64,000 nt of DNA. Source: an uncultured Desulfuromonas sp. GTDB lineage: Bacteria; Desulfobacterota; Desulfuromonadia; Desulfuromonadales; Desulfuromonadaceae. Made by a program: the position numbers and the translations under genes. Position 1 is the stretch's first letter. Each line of letters begins with the position of its first letter. The stretch is taken from positions 878,001 to 942,000 of the forward strand of contig NZ_OY781461.1 in assembly GCF_963676955.1 (NCBI RefSeq), read 5' to 3'. This document shows, one piece after another, positions 1 through 8,698 of the stretch. Below the pieces are notes generated by a model. It was not told the origin of the DNA and searched no databases. It saw only the letters and a program-made list of their open reading frames with translations.

Positions 1-1682
1 AGCAACAGGCTGTGGTTGCGGTCATATTGATTGGCTAACGCGACCATGCGAATGACCCGATGATGAATACGCGCCTGAAGGCGATCACAACGGAGACGAT
101 CCGCCGTTGACATCCGTTGCAGATCACGGTTGGTCGCCCTAAGCAACGAACGTAAGCGTAACAATGGATTGATCGGCACCAGAAAACGATAGCTCAACCA
201 GGCGCTGCCGACACCGAGCACCATGGCCAGCGCCGCCAGGGCGATTTCAGCGGGAACGACCGTTACCGGGGGGCCGGGTTGGCAGATAAAGATAAAAAAC
301 AGCGTGGCATCCGTGGCGCCAATAGCCGTGCGTCGGCACGACATGGCATAGGTGCCGAGAAAAATCATCGGGCACAAAACCAGACCGGCAACAACCGCCG
401 TCTGGACCTCCGGAAGAATCAACAGACGATAGCCCACCGCCAGTGCCGAACCGATGGCGGCACCAATAAAAATCTGGCCGACAAAGGAGACCGGATGTTC
501 CTTGGTGGAAAAAATGCTCAGCATGATGCTCATAGCCATCAGCATCATCGGTCCCTGCCGCCAGTCAAACAGAGTCCACACCAGACCGACCACGCCGATG
601 GCCAGGGTTGCACGTAACGCGGCACGCAGAGCCTCATGACGATTGCGCGACAGATGGCGTCGCGACGGGATGTGCGGCGTTGAAACGCGATGGATATGTC
701 CGGAATGGCTGAGCACGTCGTGGAGTGCCGTGACCACATCATTGAGCATGATGCCGATGCTCGGCAACTCCTCGGTGATCTCCCTGACGGTTGCCGTCAT
801 CTCATCCAAGCAGTGAATCGTCTCAAACCGGGAGATTTTATCGGCCACCTGGTTCAGGTGTTGCCTCAATCGGATGGGGCCGTGACTCTCCGAATGCCCC
901 GATTTCCCCTTCTGTTGCAGTAACGTGGCAATATTACGGCCGAGTGTCATCAGAGACAGCTGCCGGGCGATCAGCTGCTGGTAGCGCCGTTTGTGTTTTT
1001 TGAAACGCAGTGATCCGGCACCGATCCGTTCAAGTTGCCCTTCAATCTCGGCAATTTCAATCACAAGGTTCTGTTCGGCATCAATCACATGCCCGTGACG
1101 GCCATGTTCAAGCACAAGGGCCAACCAGCGGACGGTTTCGGCTGTGACCGTTTCAAGACGGCCGACGATCTCGTCACGCGACTGACGGGGCGTGAACAGC
1201 GCCGTCACCAGGGTTGCGGCCACGATGCCGATCAGAACATCACCGATACGGCCAAAAGCGATGGCGTAGAGATGAGGCGGATTAAGAAAACCGCTCATGG
1301 CGACAATGGTACAGGTCATCCCCGCCATCATGCAGGCATACGAACGCATACTGAATAACAGATTGCCGATGCCGACACAGCCGCCGACCCACAGGGCCAG
1401 GGCCACTGTCAACACCGCAGGGGATTGGCTGGTCGATAACAGAACCAGACCCGCCAACGCACCGGTCGCCGTGCCCACCAGGCGATAGAGGCTTTTTTCA
1501 AACAGCAGTCCACGTGTCGGTTGAATGACGATCAGAGCGGTCATGGCCGCCCAATAGGGACATTCAAGATGCAGTGCCAGGGCCAGCACATAGCCGGTAA
1601 ACGCCGCCGTCGTGGCGCGCAGGGCAAACAACAGTTGGCGCCGCCGTGCCGGGAACCATTGAGAGGCCGCCGAGACACTCAT
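1..1682 (-). CDS. FUSC-family aromatic acid/toxic compound exporter (partial, C-terminus outside window)
   Basis: This is the N-terminal 560 or so codons of an inner-membrane transporter of the FUSC/AaeB type, a family that exports aromatic acids and other toxic compounds. The ATG at 1682 overlaps the TGA of the upstream MarR gene by four bases (ATGA), so the two are translationally coupled. The visible protein has a first block of hydrophobic helices at about residues 18-150, including PYWAAMTALIVIQPTRG, which is typical of the family. A hydrophilic cytoplasmic stretch follows, then a second hydrophobic block close to the window edge. The reading frame stays open to base 1. A MarR regulator directly in front suggests induction by a small aromatic ligand. 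The family is clear, but the substrate is not. Confidence 0.85.
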   Translation of the reverse strand, partial: MSVSAASQWFPARRRQLLFALRATTAAFTGYVLALALHLECPYWAAMTALIVIQPTRGLLFEKSLYRLVGTATGALAGLVLLSTSQSPAVLTVALALWVGGCVGIGNLLFSMRSYACMMAGMTCTIVAMSGFLNPPHLYAIAFGRIGDVLIGIVAATLVTALFTPRQSRDEIVGRLETVTAETVRWLALVLEHGRHGHVIDAEQNLVIEIAEIEGQLERIGAGSLRFKKHKRRYQQLIARQLSLMTLGRNIATLLQQKGKSGHSESHGPIRLRQHLNQVADKISRFETIHCLDEMTATVREITEELPSIGIMLNDVVTALHDVLSHSGHIHRVSTPHIPSRRHLSRNRHEALRAALRATLAIGVVGLVWTLFDWRQGPMMLMAMSIMLSIFSTKEHPVSFVGQIFIGAAIGSALAVGYRLLILPEVQTAVVAGLVLCPMIFLGTYAMSCRRTAIGATDATLFFIFICQPGPPVTVVPAEIALAALAMVLGVGSAWLSYRFLVPINPLLRLRSLLRATNRDLQRMSTADRLRCDRLQARIHHRVIRMVALANQYDRNHSLL

Positions 1683-2143
1683 CCGCTCACCGCCTCGTCG
1701 CGGATGGCAACGGCCTGTTCCAGACGGTCGATGAAGGACATAATGTGGGAAATTTCGTCGTCATTGAACGGGCTGAGCAGAGCGCCTTCTTGGTCCGAAA
1801 TGATGGTATGGATCTCGCGCACCAGCGTGCGACCGGCATCGGTCAGATACAGCTGTTTGGCCCGCCTGTCGTCTGGGTCCTCCTCACGACGAATCAGCCC
1901 TTTGGCCAACAGCGCCTCAAGCAGGCGGACAATCGAAGGACCTTTGAGACCCAGGGATTGCGCCAGATCTTTCTGTCGCGTGCCATCGCCCAGCAGATAA
2001 AGGTGGAATAACGGTCGCCAGGTTGCTTCAGTGAGCCCGGTGGTTTCAATGGTCTGGTCAAGGAGCTGTCGCCAGTGGCGTGTGACGACGCCGAGACGGA
2101 ACAGGAGAATTTCCCGGTTGGATTGGCTGCGGAGATTTTTCAT
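1679..2143 (-). CDS. MarR-family transcriptional regulator
   Basis: A 154-residue winged-helix repressor. The helix-turn-helix lies at about residues 45-85 (LAQSLGLKGPSIVRLLEALL) and the MarR wing at about 88-100 carries the diagnostic DPDDRRAKQLYLT. It is the first gene of an operon with the overlapping FUSC exporter, so it most likely represses its own promoter until an aromatic or toxic compound binds. Repeated TAGATTGTA/TAGAT elements lie immediately upstream at 2150-2187 and are the natural operator. Length and architecture are normal for the family. Confidence 0.9.
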   Translation of the reverse strand: MKNLRSQSNREILLFRLGVVTRHWRQLLDQTIETTGLTEATWRPLFHLYLLGDGTRQKDLAQSLGLKGPSIVRLLEALLAKGLIRREEDPDDRRAKQLYLTDAGRTLVREIHTIISDQEGALLSPFNDDEISHIMSFIDRLEQAVAIRDEAVSG

Positions 2144-2149
2144 GGGCGA

Positions 2150-2187
2150 TTAGATAGCATACAATCTATTAGCGTACAATCTAATTA
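2150..2187. promoter_or_regulatory. probable MarR operator (repeated TAGAT/ATCTA elements)
   Basis: Read on the minus strand, this stretch holds two direct copies of TAGATTGTA followed by an ATCTA arm, so the motifs form overlapping direct and inverted repeats. It ends 7 bases before the MarR start codon. AT-rich imperfect palindromes in this position are the usual MarR autoregulatory sites. The assignment is inference from position and symmetry. Confidence 0.55.
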
Positions 2188-2273
2188 TGTGTCGCTGAAA
2201 GGGCGCATCGCTTCGGCTGTATGGAGGGACATATCGGATGAGGTCTTGTGGTGATGAGAGCTGAAGCAGAGAA

Positions 2274-2702
2274 TTATATAATGGGTGGTCCGCAGTCGAA
2301 GATGTTTTTTTCACGGAGGAATTCACCGAAGCGGCCGTCGGTTTTAACGATGTGATTCAATAACCAATCGCGCAGATACTTGTAAAGATCAGCGGCAAGT
2401 CCCGTGTAACCGGTAAGAACCTGTTCCTGGTAATCGTTGACGGTTTTTTTGAATGTGCGGTGAGCCTTGATGTGAGCTTCCAGGCCGGGGTAGTGGTGTT
2501 TCAGCATAGCTTCCTCTTCATGCTGAAAATGTTTGCGAATGTAAAGGTTGAGCGTTGCCAGGAGCGAAGTCAGGACCTCGTCACCACGTTTTTCCCGGAT
2601 CGCCTCATAAAGAGCATTGAGGGCGTTCACCAGCGCGCGATGTTCGGCATCGAAGGTGGCATTGCCGGTTTCATAGCAGGATTTCCAAATAATAGTGGCC
2701 AC
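2274..2702 (-). CDS. bacteriohemerythrin
   Basis: A 142-residue oxygen-binding hemerythrin. I chose the GTG at 2702 because AAGAGG lies six bases before it and the product then starts MATIIWKSCYETGN, the usual start for this family; a longer frame up to 2768 lacks support. All seven di-iron ligands are present: H21, H58, E62, H77, H81, H117 and D122. Single-domain hemerythrins in anaerobes and microaerophiles store, deliver or scavenge oxygen in the cytoplasm. No other oxygen-related gene is adjacent, and it appears to be a single-gene transcript. Confidence 0.93.
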   Translation of the reverse strand: MATIIWKSCYETGNATFDAEHRALVNALNALYEAIREKRGDEVLTSLLATLNLYIRKHFQHEEEAMLKHHYPGLEAHIKAHRTFKKTVNDYQEQVLTGYTGLAADLYKYLRDWLLNHIVKTDGRFGEFLREKNIFDCGPPII

Positions 2703-2791
2703 AGGAACCTCTTGAGCGGTTGGGAAAAATGGAGGTTGATGGTGGCACACAATGGACAATAAGGTCAATGGTCCGAGTCACGGGGGCAGAG

Positions 2792-3415
2792 CTATTCCTG
2801 GACAACCCGAAAGTGAATTTTTGGTTCCGACAGATGATAGTGCATCTGTCGGGCGATTTCGTAAAGACAGTCAAGGTCGCCTTGCGTTTCGCCGGCAGTG
2901 ATCAAAGGCTCAAAATAGATCAGGCCGTGGCCATGAGTTAAGGTGATGGACAAGGTGTGACGTGGGCTAGAGGCTGTCGCTGCTTTTTTGGCCAAAGTGA
3001 CAGCGCGTGGGTCAGGTTTGGGCGAACCGGACCAGCGTCGGGTCGGCTTGAGGGACGCATCCAGGAGAAAAAAATCATCATACTCCGTCGAGACCTCGAA
3101 CAAAGCGGCGATGCGCGAAAAGTGGGTTGAAGACGCTGAAGAGTGGGGCGATAGATCAAGCAGCTCTATGGCACGAAACAAACGGACCGTGTCACCATCG
3201 ACAATACCGGCAAGTTGGCAGAAAGAGCGGACCACCCCGGGATCTTCAAGGGAAAAATACAGATCAAGAGTCTGCTGGATGGAAGAGGCCAGTTCGGGAC
3301 GAATAGTCAAGCCGTGAGCCTGGACAAACGTCTCGAGCATCGTGTGCCGCCGTTTTGTGTACCATAACAGATAAGCGCCGACGACGGACAACAGGATTAA
3401 AAGCCACCACATCAC
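2792..3415 (-). CDS. membrane-anchored protein of unknown function
   Basis: I do not recognise this 207-residue protein. It starts MMWWLLILLSVVGAYLLWY, a single hydrophobic segment at about residues 2-19 followed by KRRH, so it is probably anchored by its N-terminus with the rest in the cytoplasm. The soluble part is mixed helical, contains a basic patch (KPTRRWSGSPKPDPRA) at about 125-140, and ends with a possible ligand-binding strand-rich region. It sits between hemerythrin and the SET/ATP-grasp pair on the same strand, with about 90-100 bases on each side. No function is assigned. Confidence 0.65.
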   Translation of the reverse strand: MMWWLLILLSVVGAYLLWYTKRRHTMLETFVQAHGLTIRPELASSIQQTLDLYFSLEDPGVVRSFCQLAGIVDGDTVRLFRAIELLDLSPHSSASSTHFSRIAALFEVSTEYDDFFLLDASLKPTRRWSGSPKPDPRAVTLAKKAATASSPRHTLSITLTHGHGLIYFEPLITAGETQGDLDCLYEIARQMHYHLSEPKIHFRVVQE

Positions 3416-3517
3416 GATCTGAGATCCTTGATTTTGGTTTCACTGCAATAGTTACAGAAGATATTAGACAAGCTCCGTTAACAGTCTAACGGCCTTCTTG
3501 GCTTGGGACAAGGCGAT

Positions 3518-4108
3518 TTATGCCACACGCCATTTCAGTTCATGAACCGAGCGGTAGCTTTGCGGGGAGTGTTGCAACTGACCAATTTCATATTGCAACT
3601 CAGGCGAAACAAGATCCCACAACGGCTGCGCACACTCCGTGACGCATTGCAATGCGCCGAGAACCTGGGCATCCCACTGTGGTGCAAAACGATCAATGTC
3701 ATCAAGGCGCAATGCGCCACGGCAGTTGAGGCAGTTGCAATAAAGATCGTAAGGTTCCTGGACGTTAAGCAGTCCGTATTCGCTGGTCACCTCGTCGCCG
3801 GGGGCAATATCGCGCACCGCAATTTCAACGCCGTAATCGGTCATCATCGTGTTGCTATGACAGCAGTGGTTCATGTATTTGGCATGATCCCAACCGAGCA
3901 CCAACCGACCGTGTTTGTCGTGATACATGAACGTTTCCAATGATACACGAAGCACCTCGGGAAGGGCGAAAAAAGCCTGACGGGATAGGGCCAGATCACA
4001 GCTGTCGCGAACGACGATAATGGTGCCGCGTGGAATAAACTCCGTGGCAAAAACGCCGTTGCCGATTTCCGGACTGACCGGGCGAAAGGTGGTTGCGGGA
4101 TGAATCAC
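3518..4108 (-). CDS. SET-domain protein, putative protein-lysine methyltransferase
   Basis: A 196-residue SET-domain protein. The GTG at 4108 is preferred because GGAG lies six bases before it; a longer frame would run back into the preceding gene. SET motifs are in order: GNGVFA at 16-21 (SAM-binding GxG), YMNHCCHSN at 78-86 (the NHxCxPN-like pseudoknot motif, with S where P is usual), EVTSEYG at 106-112 (catalytic tyrosine region), then a post-SET cysteine cluster C124, C126, C129 that with C83 could bind zinc. SET enzymes methylate protein lysines. The start lies 20 bases after the stop of a GNAT/ATP-grasp fusion gene, so both probably act on the same target. The target itself is unknown. 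Confidence 0.85.
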   Translation of the reverse strand: MIHPATTFRPVSPEIGNGVFATEFIPRGTIIVVRDSCDLALSRQAFFALPEVLRVSLETFMYHDKHGRLVLGWDHAKYMNHCCHSNTMMTDYGVEIAVRDIAPGDEVTSEYGLLNVQEPYDLYCNCLNCRGALRLDDIDRFAPQWDAQVLGALQCVTECAQPLWDLVSPELQYEIGQLQHSPQSYRSVHELKWRVA

Positions 4109-4127
4109 GCTTGTCTCCGAGAAAAAG

Positions 4128-6092
4128 TCATAATACGTAACGCGGCTGCTGCCGCTCACGCTCGATGCGTTGATAAAAGGAACGCATGATGGTGCGATAC
4201 AACTCATCGCCGAGCAGAACATCTTCCACGCCGACATCAATATTGGGGTTGTCGTTGATCTCAATCACGTACACCTTGCCGTTGACTTCCTTGAGGTCGA
4301 CGCCATAGAAACCGTCACCGATCAGCGACGATGATTTGACGGCCGCCTTGAGGACGGCTTGCGGCACCTGGTCCAACGCAACGGTTTCAGAATGGCCGCT
4401 GTGATGCGCGGGATTGTCCGGCTGCCAGTTGTAGATCTGCCAGTGCCCCTCGGCCATGTAGTATTTGCAGGCGAACAAAGGCTGATGATCGAGCACGCCG
4501 ATGCGCCAGTCATAGCTGGAGGTGAGAAATTCCTGGGCAATGACCAGATCACTGTGGCAGAACATGGCTTTAAGCCGCTCCTGCAGCTCCAGATCATTTT
4601 TCACCTGATAAACGCCCAGCGAAAAGGAACTTTCCGGCAATTTAAGCACCAGCGGGTAGGACAGTGATTTACGTACAGCTTCGCTCATGGCGTGGCGGGT
4701 CAACAGCCACGATTTTGGCTGACGGATGCGGCCACGTGTCAGACGTTCATACAGGTAAATCTTGTTCGAACAGCGCAGGATGGACCACGGGTCATCCATC
4801 ACCACCAGCCCTTCGGTATAAGCGTGGCGGGCAAAGCGGTAGGTATGGTTTTCGATGCCGGTGGTCTCACGGATAAACAGGGCGTCAAATTCACACAAGC
4901 GGCGATAATCGCGTTTGTCGATAAATTCAACAAAGAAGCCGACCTGCTCGGCCGCCTTGCGGAACTTTTCCAACGCCTGCGGGCAGGAGGGTGGTGTCGC
5001 ATCCTCGCTATTGACCAGGATGGCTAGGTCGTACTCATGCTGTTTGAGCTGGGTGCGGCGGTAGCGTTTGCGCTGAAAATAGCGATCAATCGCCTGGGGC
5101 AGTACCTCCGGGTAAAGACTGAAAACCGTGCTCAGGTTTAGACGTTTCACCTGCCGCAGCTTCCAGTGGCCGCTACGGCTAAACACTACGGAGAAAAAAG
5201 GCACTTCAAACAGGGTAAACAGTTTCTTGGCCAGATCGTTGAACGCCTCTTGCGGGGTTTTGCCGAGAATCACCGGCAGTTCAAAGGTGGTTTCTTTGCG
5301 CCCGGCAAGCCGCTGTTGAATAAAGTCGTCAATCTCTTCAACCAGACTCTGGGCAATGGCCAGGTTGGTTAAATCCTTGACCGCCATCACCAGCGGTACG
5401 ATGCGATGGTTACGCGCTGAAGCCAGCAACGAGACGTAATAACCAACAGAATGGCTCTTGTACGAATGACACAGGTTCAGTACGTGATAGCGCTCACTGT
5501 TGCGGAAACGTTCCTGGGTCAGATAATCGCGCGCCGAGACGATCTCCACACCGACAATGGCAATAGGCCACTTGCGCACCTGATCGACCACCACAATGTT
5601 GCCGGTATAGATGGCATTATCCGTGTCATCTCGCAGTTGATTGACCATGCGCACGGCGGCTTCACCCGGTGCATAGTAGTCCTGCAATTGCCGGCTGATT
5701 GAAAAGGAAAAGTGCTCATACCAGGCGATCAGCTTGGCGTTGTTGGCGTCCGCTTCCAGGGTCACGCGTTCATAACCGCGAAGCTGGGCAACACCCATGA
5801 TATAGCGCAGCAGAAAGTCGCCCATGCCATGACCGCGATAGTCCGGGTGAATGGCGATGGAGTAGATACGCAGGGAGCGCTTGTAAAAGAAGACGGTTGC
5901 TGCGCCAATCGAGCACGACTGGTGGGAGTTCTTCACCTTTTCGAGCAGATAGACCTGCTGATTGGCACTGGACAAGCTGGTACGAATCGAGCGGCGGGTG
6001 CTTTTTCGGTGACAGGCAAAGCTGTTGGCTTCCAGCTGAACGAGAAAGTCGAGGTCGTCAAACGAGGCCTCGCGAATACGCATTTTTCCCAT
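4128..6092 (-). CDS. GNAT acetyltransferase fused to RimK-like ATP-grasp ligase
   Basis: A 654-residue three-part protein. Residues 1-155 form a GNAT N-acetyltransferase, with the acetyl-CoA loop HPDYRGHGMG and the later EADANNAKLIAWYEHF. Residues about 165-320 match the RimK-like ATP-grasp N-terminal (RLAN) type of domain. Residues about 400-640 are an ATP-grasp ligase, with PLVLKLPESS for nucleotide binding and the metal-binding strand VIEINDNPNID near the C-terminus. RimK-type ligases add glutamate or other amino acids to protein or peptide carboxyls. The fused GNAT may cap or modify the same product. It is directly followed by a SET-domain methyltransferase gene. The start is either 6092 or the second ATG at 6083. 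Confidence 0.85.
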   Translation of the reverse strand: MGKMRIREASFDDLDFLVQLEANSFACHRKSTRRSIRTSLSSANQQVYLLEKVKNSHQSCSIGAATVFFYKRSLRIYSIAIHPDYRGHGMGDFLLRYIMGVAQLRGYERVTLEADANNAKLIAWYEHFSFSISRQLQDYYAPGEAAVRMVNQLRDDTDNAIYTGNIVVVDQVRKWPIAIVGVEIVSARDYLTQERFRNSERYHVLNLCHSYKSHSVGYYVSLLASARNHRIVPLVMAVKDLTNLAIAQSLVEEIDDFIQQRLAGRKETTFELPVILGKTPQEAFNDLAKKLFTLFEVPFFSVVFSRSGHWKLRQVKRLNLSTVFSLYPEVLPQAIDRYFQRKRYRRTQLKQHEYDLAILVNSEDATPPSCPQALEKFRKAAEQVGFFVEFIDKRDYRRLCEFDALFIRETTGIENHTYRFARHAYTEGLVVMDDPWSILRCSNKIYLYERLTRGRIRQPKSWLLTRHAMSEAVRKSLSYPLVLKLPESSFSLGVYQVKNDLELQERLKAMFCHSDLVIAQEFLTSSYDWRIGVLDHQPLFACKYYMAEGHWQIYNWQPDNPAHHSGHSETVALDQVPQAVLKAAVKSSSLIGDGFYGVDLKEVNGKVYVIEINDNPNIDVGVEDVLLGDELYRTIMRSFYQRIERERQQPRYVL

Positions 6093-6272
6093 GAACGGCG
6101 TGACTTTACATCAATGCAAAGACAGTACCTGAGGGGGATCTACGCCTCTCCTGAGTGCCGGTACTTTGTTCACCTTATACGCTTAATTTTGTCGCCTGAA
6201 AACAAAATCAGCACGGGGAAACTTATTTTTATGGGAAAACATGGGCCAAGACATGAAACGTGTGGCACTGAT

Positions 6273-6318
6273 CAAAAAAAACCCGGTGCCGTTGTGGTAA
6301 TCAGCCTGCGGCACCGGG
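6273..6318 (-). terminator. Rho-independent terminator of the chemotaxis receptor gene
   Basis: Inverted arms CCCGGTGCCG (6282-6291) and CGGCACCGGG (6309-6318) form a perfect 10-bp stem with a 17-base loop. On the minus strand the stem is followed by a run of eight T. It begins about 20 bases after the stop codon of the chemotaxis receptor gene. Confidence 0.88.
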
Positions 6319-6339
6319 CGGTAACTGTTAAAAAAGGGG

Positions 6340-8091
6340 TTAATTCTCCCAGCCAAGACCGTGAGTCTGTAGTGGCAATGCTGGCTCAACCTTTGGTTGA
6401 GGCAGTGATTGATGGAATGCGCTGGCCGCCAGTTTAAATTTACTCAGCATCTGTTGTAACTCCACAGCCTGGCTGGAAAGTTGCTCGCTGGTCGCCGCAC
6501 TTTCCTCGGCGTTTGCCGTTGTTTGCTGAATGACGTTGTCAATCTGGCCGAGCGCCTGGTTGATCTGAGAAATTCCCTGCGATTGCTCATTACTGGCCGT
6601 AGCGATTTCAGCAATAAGTGCGGAGACCTTGGTAACCGATTCGACAATTCCGGTCAGGGACTCCGCTGTTGTCTGGGCAATCTGAGAACCGTTGGCGGTT
6701 TTAACGGCGGAACCTTCTATCAGCTCAGCGGTCTCGCTGGCCGCTTTGGCACTGCGTGCGGCCAGGTTGCGCACCTCTTCGGCCACGACGGCAAAGCCTT
6801 TGCCGTGTTGGCCGGCCCGTGCCGCCTCCACAGCGGCATTCAGGGCAAGGAGGTTCGTTTGAAAAGCAATCTCGTCAATGACTTTGATGATCTTGCGGAT
6901 ATTTTCTCCCGCGTCATTGATTTCAGCCATGGCTGCCACCATTGATGTCATTTGCTGATTGCCGTTATCCGCAGCATGGCGCGCCTCATCAGCGAGGGTG
7001 TCGGCCTGAGTGGCATTTTTGGCTGTTTGCTGAATCTTGCCGCCGATTTCATCCATCGAACTGTTGATCTGTTCCATGGATGCCGCGGATTCCGTCGCTC
7101 CCTGCGAGAGGGACTGGGCCGCGTCAGACACACTGAGACTACCGGCATTTACCTGTTGTCCGGCAGATTGCAGCTGGGCGAAAACATGGTTTAAATCTTC
7201 GCCGACTTTTTTGATGGCATTGCGTAAAATATCCTCGCTGTCCGCAGGTTGAACATTGAAAGTCAGATCTCCGTTTGCCAACATCTGCAGTGGGCGAACA
7301 ACATCGTGTTGCATGCTATCGACAAACTCATCCATAGTCCTGCCCATCAGCCCGATCTCATCCATGGTATCCAGTTGAAGTTTTTGATCGAGGCGGCCCC
7401 TTGTCATATCGTGCAGCATGCCGACGGCTTTTTTGAGGGGCTTGTTGATGCTGTTTGAAATGAACCAGGAGACCAACACGGCAATCAAAACAGCGGCACA
7501 GACCGTAATGAGAATCGTCAGCGTACTTGAGCGGTATTTTGCTGCAGCGATAAGTTCAGACTGTGTCGCTTCATCCAGCACCACTTCCGTCAATTGATCA
7601 ATATAATCACGGGCTTTTTCGAATTTATCCAGAGCCTCACCCAGACTGAGAGCACTGGCGGCCCGTGGATCCGTCGCCACCTTTTCAACGACCTGCCTGG
7701 ATACCGGCTCCCACGCCTGAAGGGCCGCAAGAAATTGCCGATAGAGGTCCTGGGATCTCGGACTCGGCGACAAACGGGAAAATTTATCCATCCGTTCTTT
7801 CACCTGCGTCAGGTTCGTTTCGTAATCGTCGAGCAAAGCATTGAACAAACCATCGTGATGATCGGCGAAGATCATGGTTCTCTCCGCAACCAGAAGCTGC
7901 TGAAGATCCCGGTCCGCTTCAATCAGAAAATCCATCTTCGGCAGTTCAACACTGTAAAACAGCTTCATATTGTCGAACAGATGGCTGGAGCTGCTGTGAC
8001 CGGCGTATCCGGTGATCAAAAGGAGAAAAATCATCAGAGAAAAACCGCAGATCAGCTTGGTTCTGATTTTCAGATTGCGTAAAAAAGACAT
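6340..8091 (-). CDS. methyl-accepting chemotaxis protein with four-helix-bundle sensor
   Basis: A 583-residue transmembrane chemoreceptor. I start it at the ATG at 8091 because AAGGGG lies six bases upstream; longer frames run through that ribosome site. Segments: membrane helix about 12-30, periplasmic four-helix-bundle (4HB) sensor about 31-185, second membrane helix about 190-212 ([18 protein letters not shown]), HAMP about 213-265, and a signalling coiled coil with the conserved hairpin tip [20 protein letters not shown] near 425. The tip contacts CheA and CheW. There is no CheR-tether pentapeptide of the NWETF type at the C-terminus. It is a single-gene unit with its own terminator. The ligand is unknown. 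Confidence 0.93.
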   Translation of the reverse strand: MSFLRNLKIRTKLICGFSLMIFLLLITGYAGHSSSSHLFDNMKLFYSVELPKMDFLIEADRDLQQLLVAERTMIFADHHDGLFNALLDDYETNLTQVKERMDKFSRLSPSPRSQDLYRQFLAALQAWEPVSRQVVEKVATDPRAASALSLGEALDKFEKARDYIDQLTEVVLDEATQSELIAAAKYRSSTLTILITVCAAVLIAVLVSWFISNSINKPLKKAVGMLHDMTRGRLDQKLQLDTMDEIGLMGRTMDEFVDSMQHDVVRPLQMLANGDLTFNVQPADSEDILRNAIKKVGEDLNHVFAQLQSAGQQVNAGSLSVSDAAQSLSQGATESAASMEQINSSMDEIGGKIQQTAKNATQADTLADEARHAADNGNQQMTSMVAAMAEINDAGENIRKIIKVIDEIAFQTNLLALNAAVEAARAGQHGKGFAVVAEEVRNLAARSAKAASETAELIEGSAVKTANGSQIAQTTAESLTGIVESVTKVSALIAEIATASNEQSQGISQINQALGQIDNVIQQTTANAEESAATSEQLSSQAVELQQMLSKFKLAASAFHQSLPQPKVEPALPLQTHGLGWEN

Positions 8092-8698
8092 AATCGACCC
8101 CTTTATTGACATTGGGAGAAAAAAGGCACCAGAAGATTGAAGGTTCAATCTTTTCTGATGCAAACTGAGTTAGAATCTTTTATGTAAATACTCTTTTCGA
8201 CGATTTCACCAAGCTTATCTGAGTTTTTATCCCCAGCAACACTTTGATTGAATTTATCGGGCAGATGGAAAAACGCAGAGAGATTTCCCGTAAAAATTCA
8301 GCCTTTTTCTTTAATAAAGCAACTACAGTGCCAATTTGACTCAACTTATTTAACACCATGAATTTGTGCGTGTTTTTTAATTGCAGTGTTGAATGCAAAG
8401 GAGTAATGGTTATGCGCAAATGAATAGCCAGTTTCTATGTTTTAGACAAACTGCTGCCAAAACACGATGTTACATGTTTATGCAGAGATGACGGCTATAA
8501 CAAAAGTTATAGCCCTTTCGATCTTGATCCGGTCATTTGACTGAGTGGCTGCGTGAAGGTCTGTCCACGCGAAAAAAACGCGTATGGAATAGAACATTGC
8601 AGAAGGGGATTGAAAACGGATCCGTATGGCTGACGAGTCAACCAGGTTGCCGCCCGGGAGGAGCCACGCCACAGGGGCCGGCTTGCAGAATGTGCTTT
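8092..8698. other. long intergenic region without a convincing gene
   Basis: This is the gap between two minus-strand genes. It holds the chemoreceptor upstream region with the inverted repeat at 8133-8152, an AT-rich middle part, and a GC-rich tail near 8620-8698 just after the stop of the HD-GYP gene. Short frames here lack ribosome sites and coding character. I see no RNA gene. Confidence 0.5.
8133..8152. promoter_or_regulatory. inverted repeat in the chemoreceptor 5' region
   Basis: AAGATTGAA and TTCAATCTT form a nine-base perfect inverted repeat with two bases between, 41 bases upstream of the chemoreceptor start. It could be an operator or an mRNA hairpin in the leader. There is no further evidence for either. 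Confidence 0.4.

Noticed and set aside
8180-8419. 79-codon minus-strand frame in the gap after the HD-GYP gene
   Set aside because: No ribosome site, AT-rich, no recognisable protein features.
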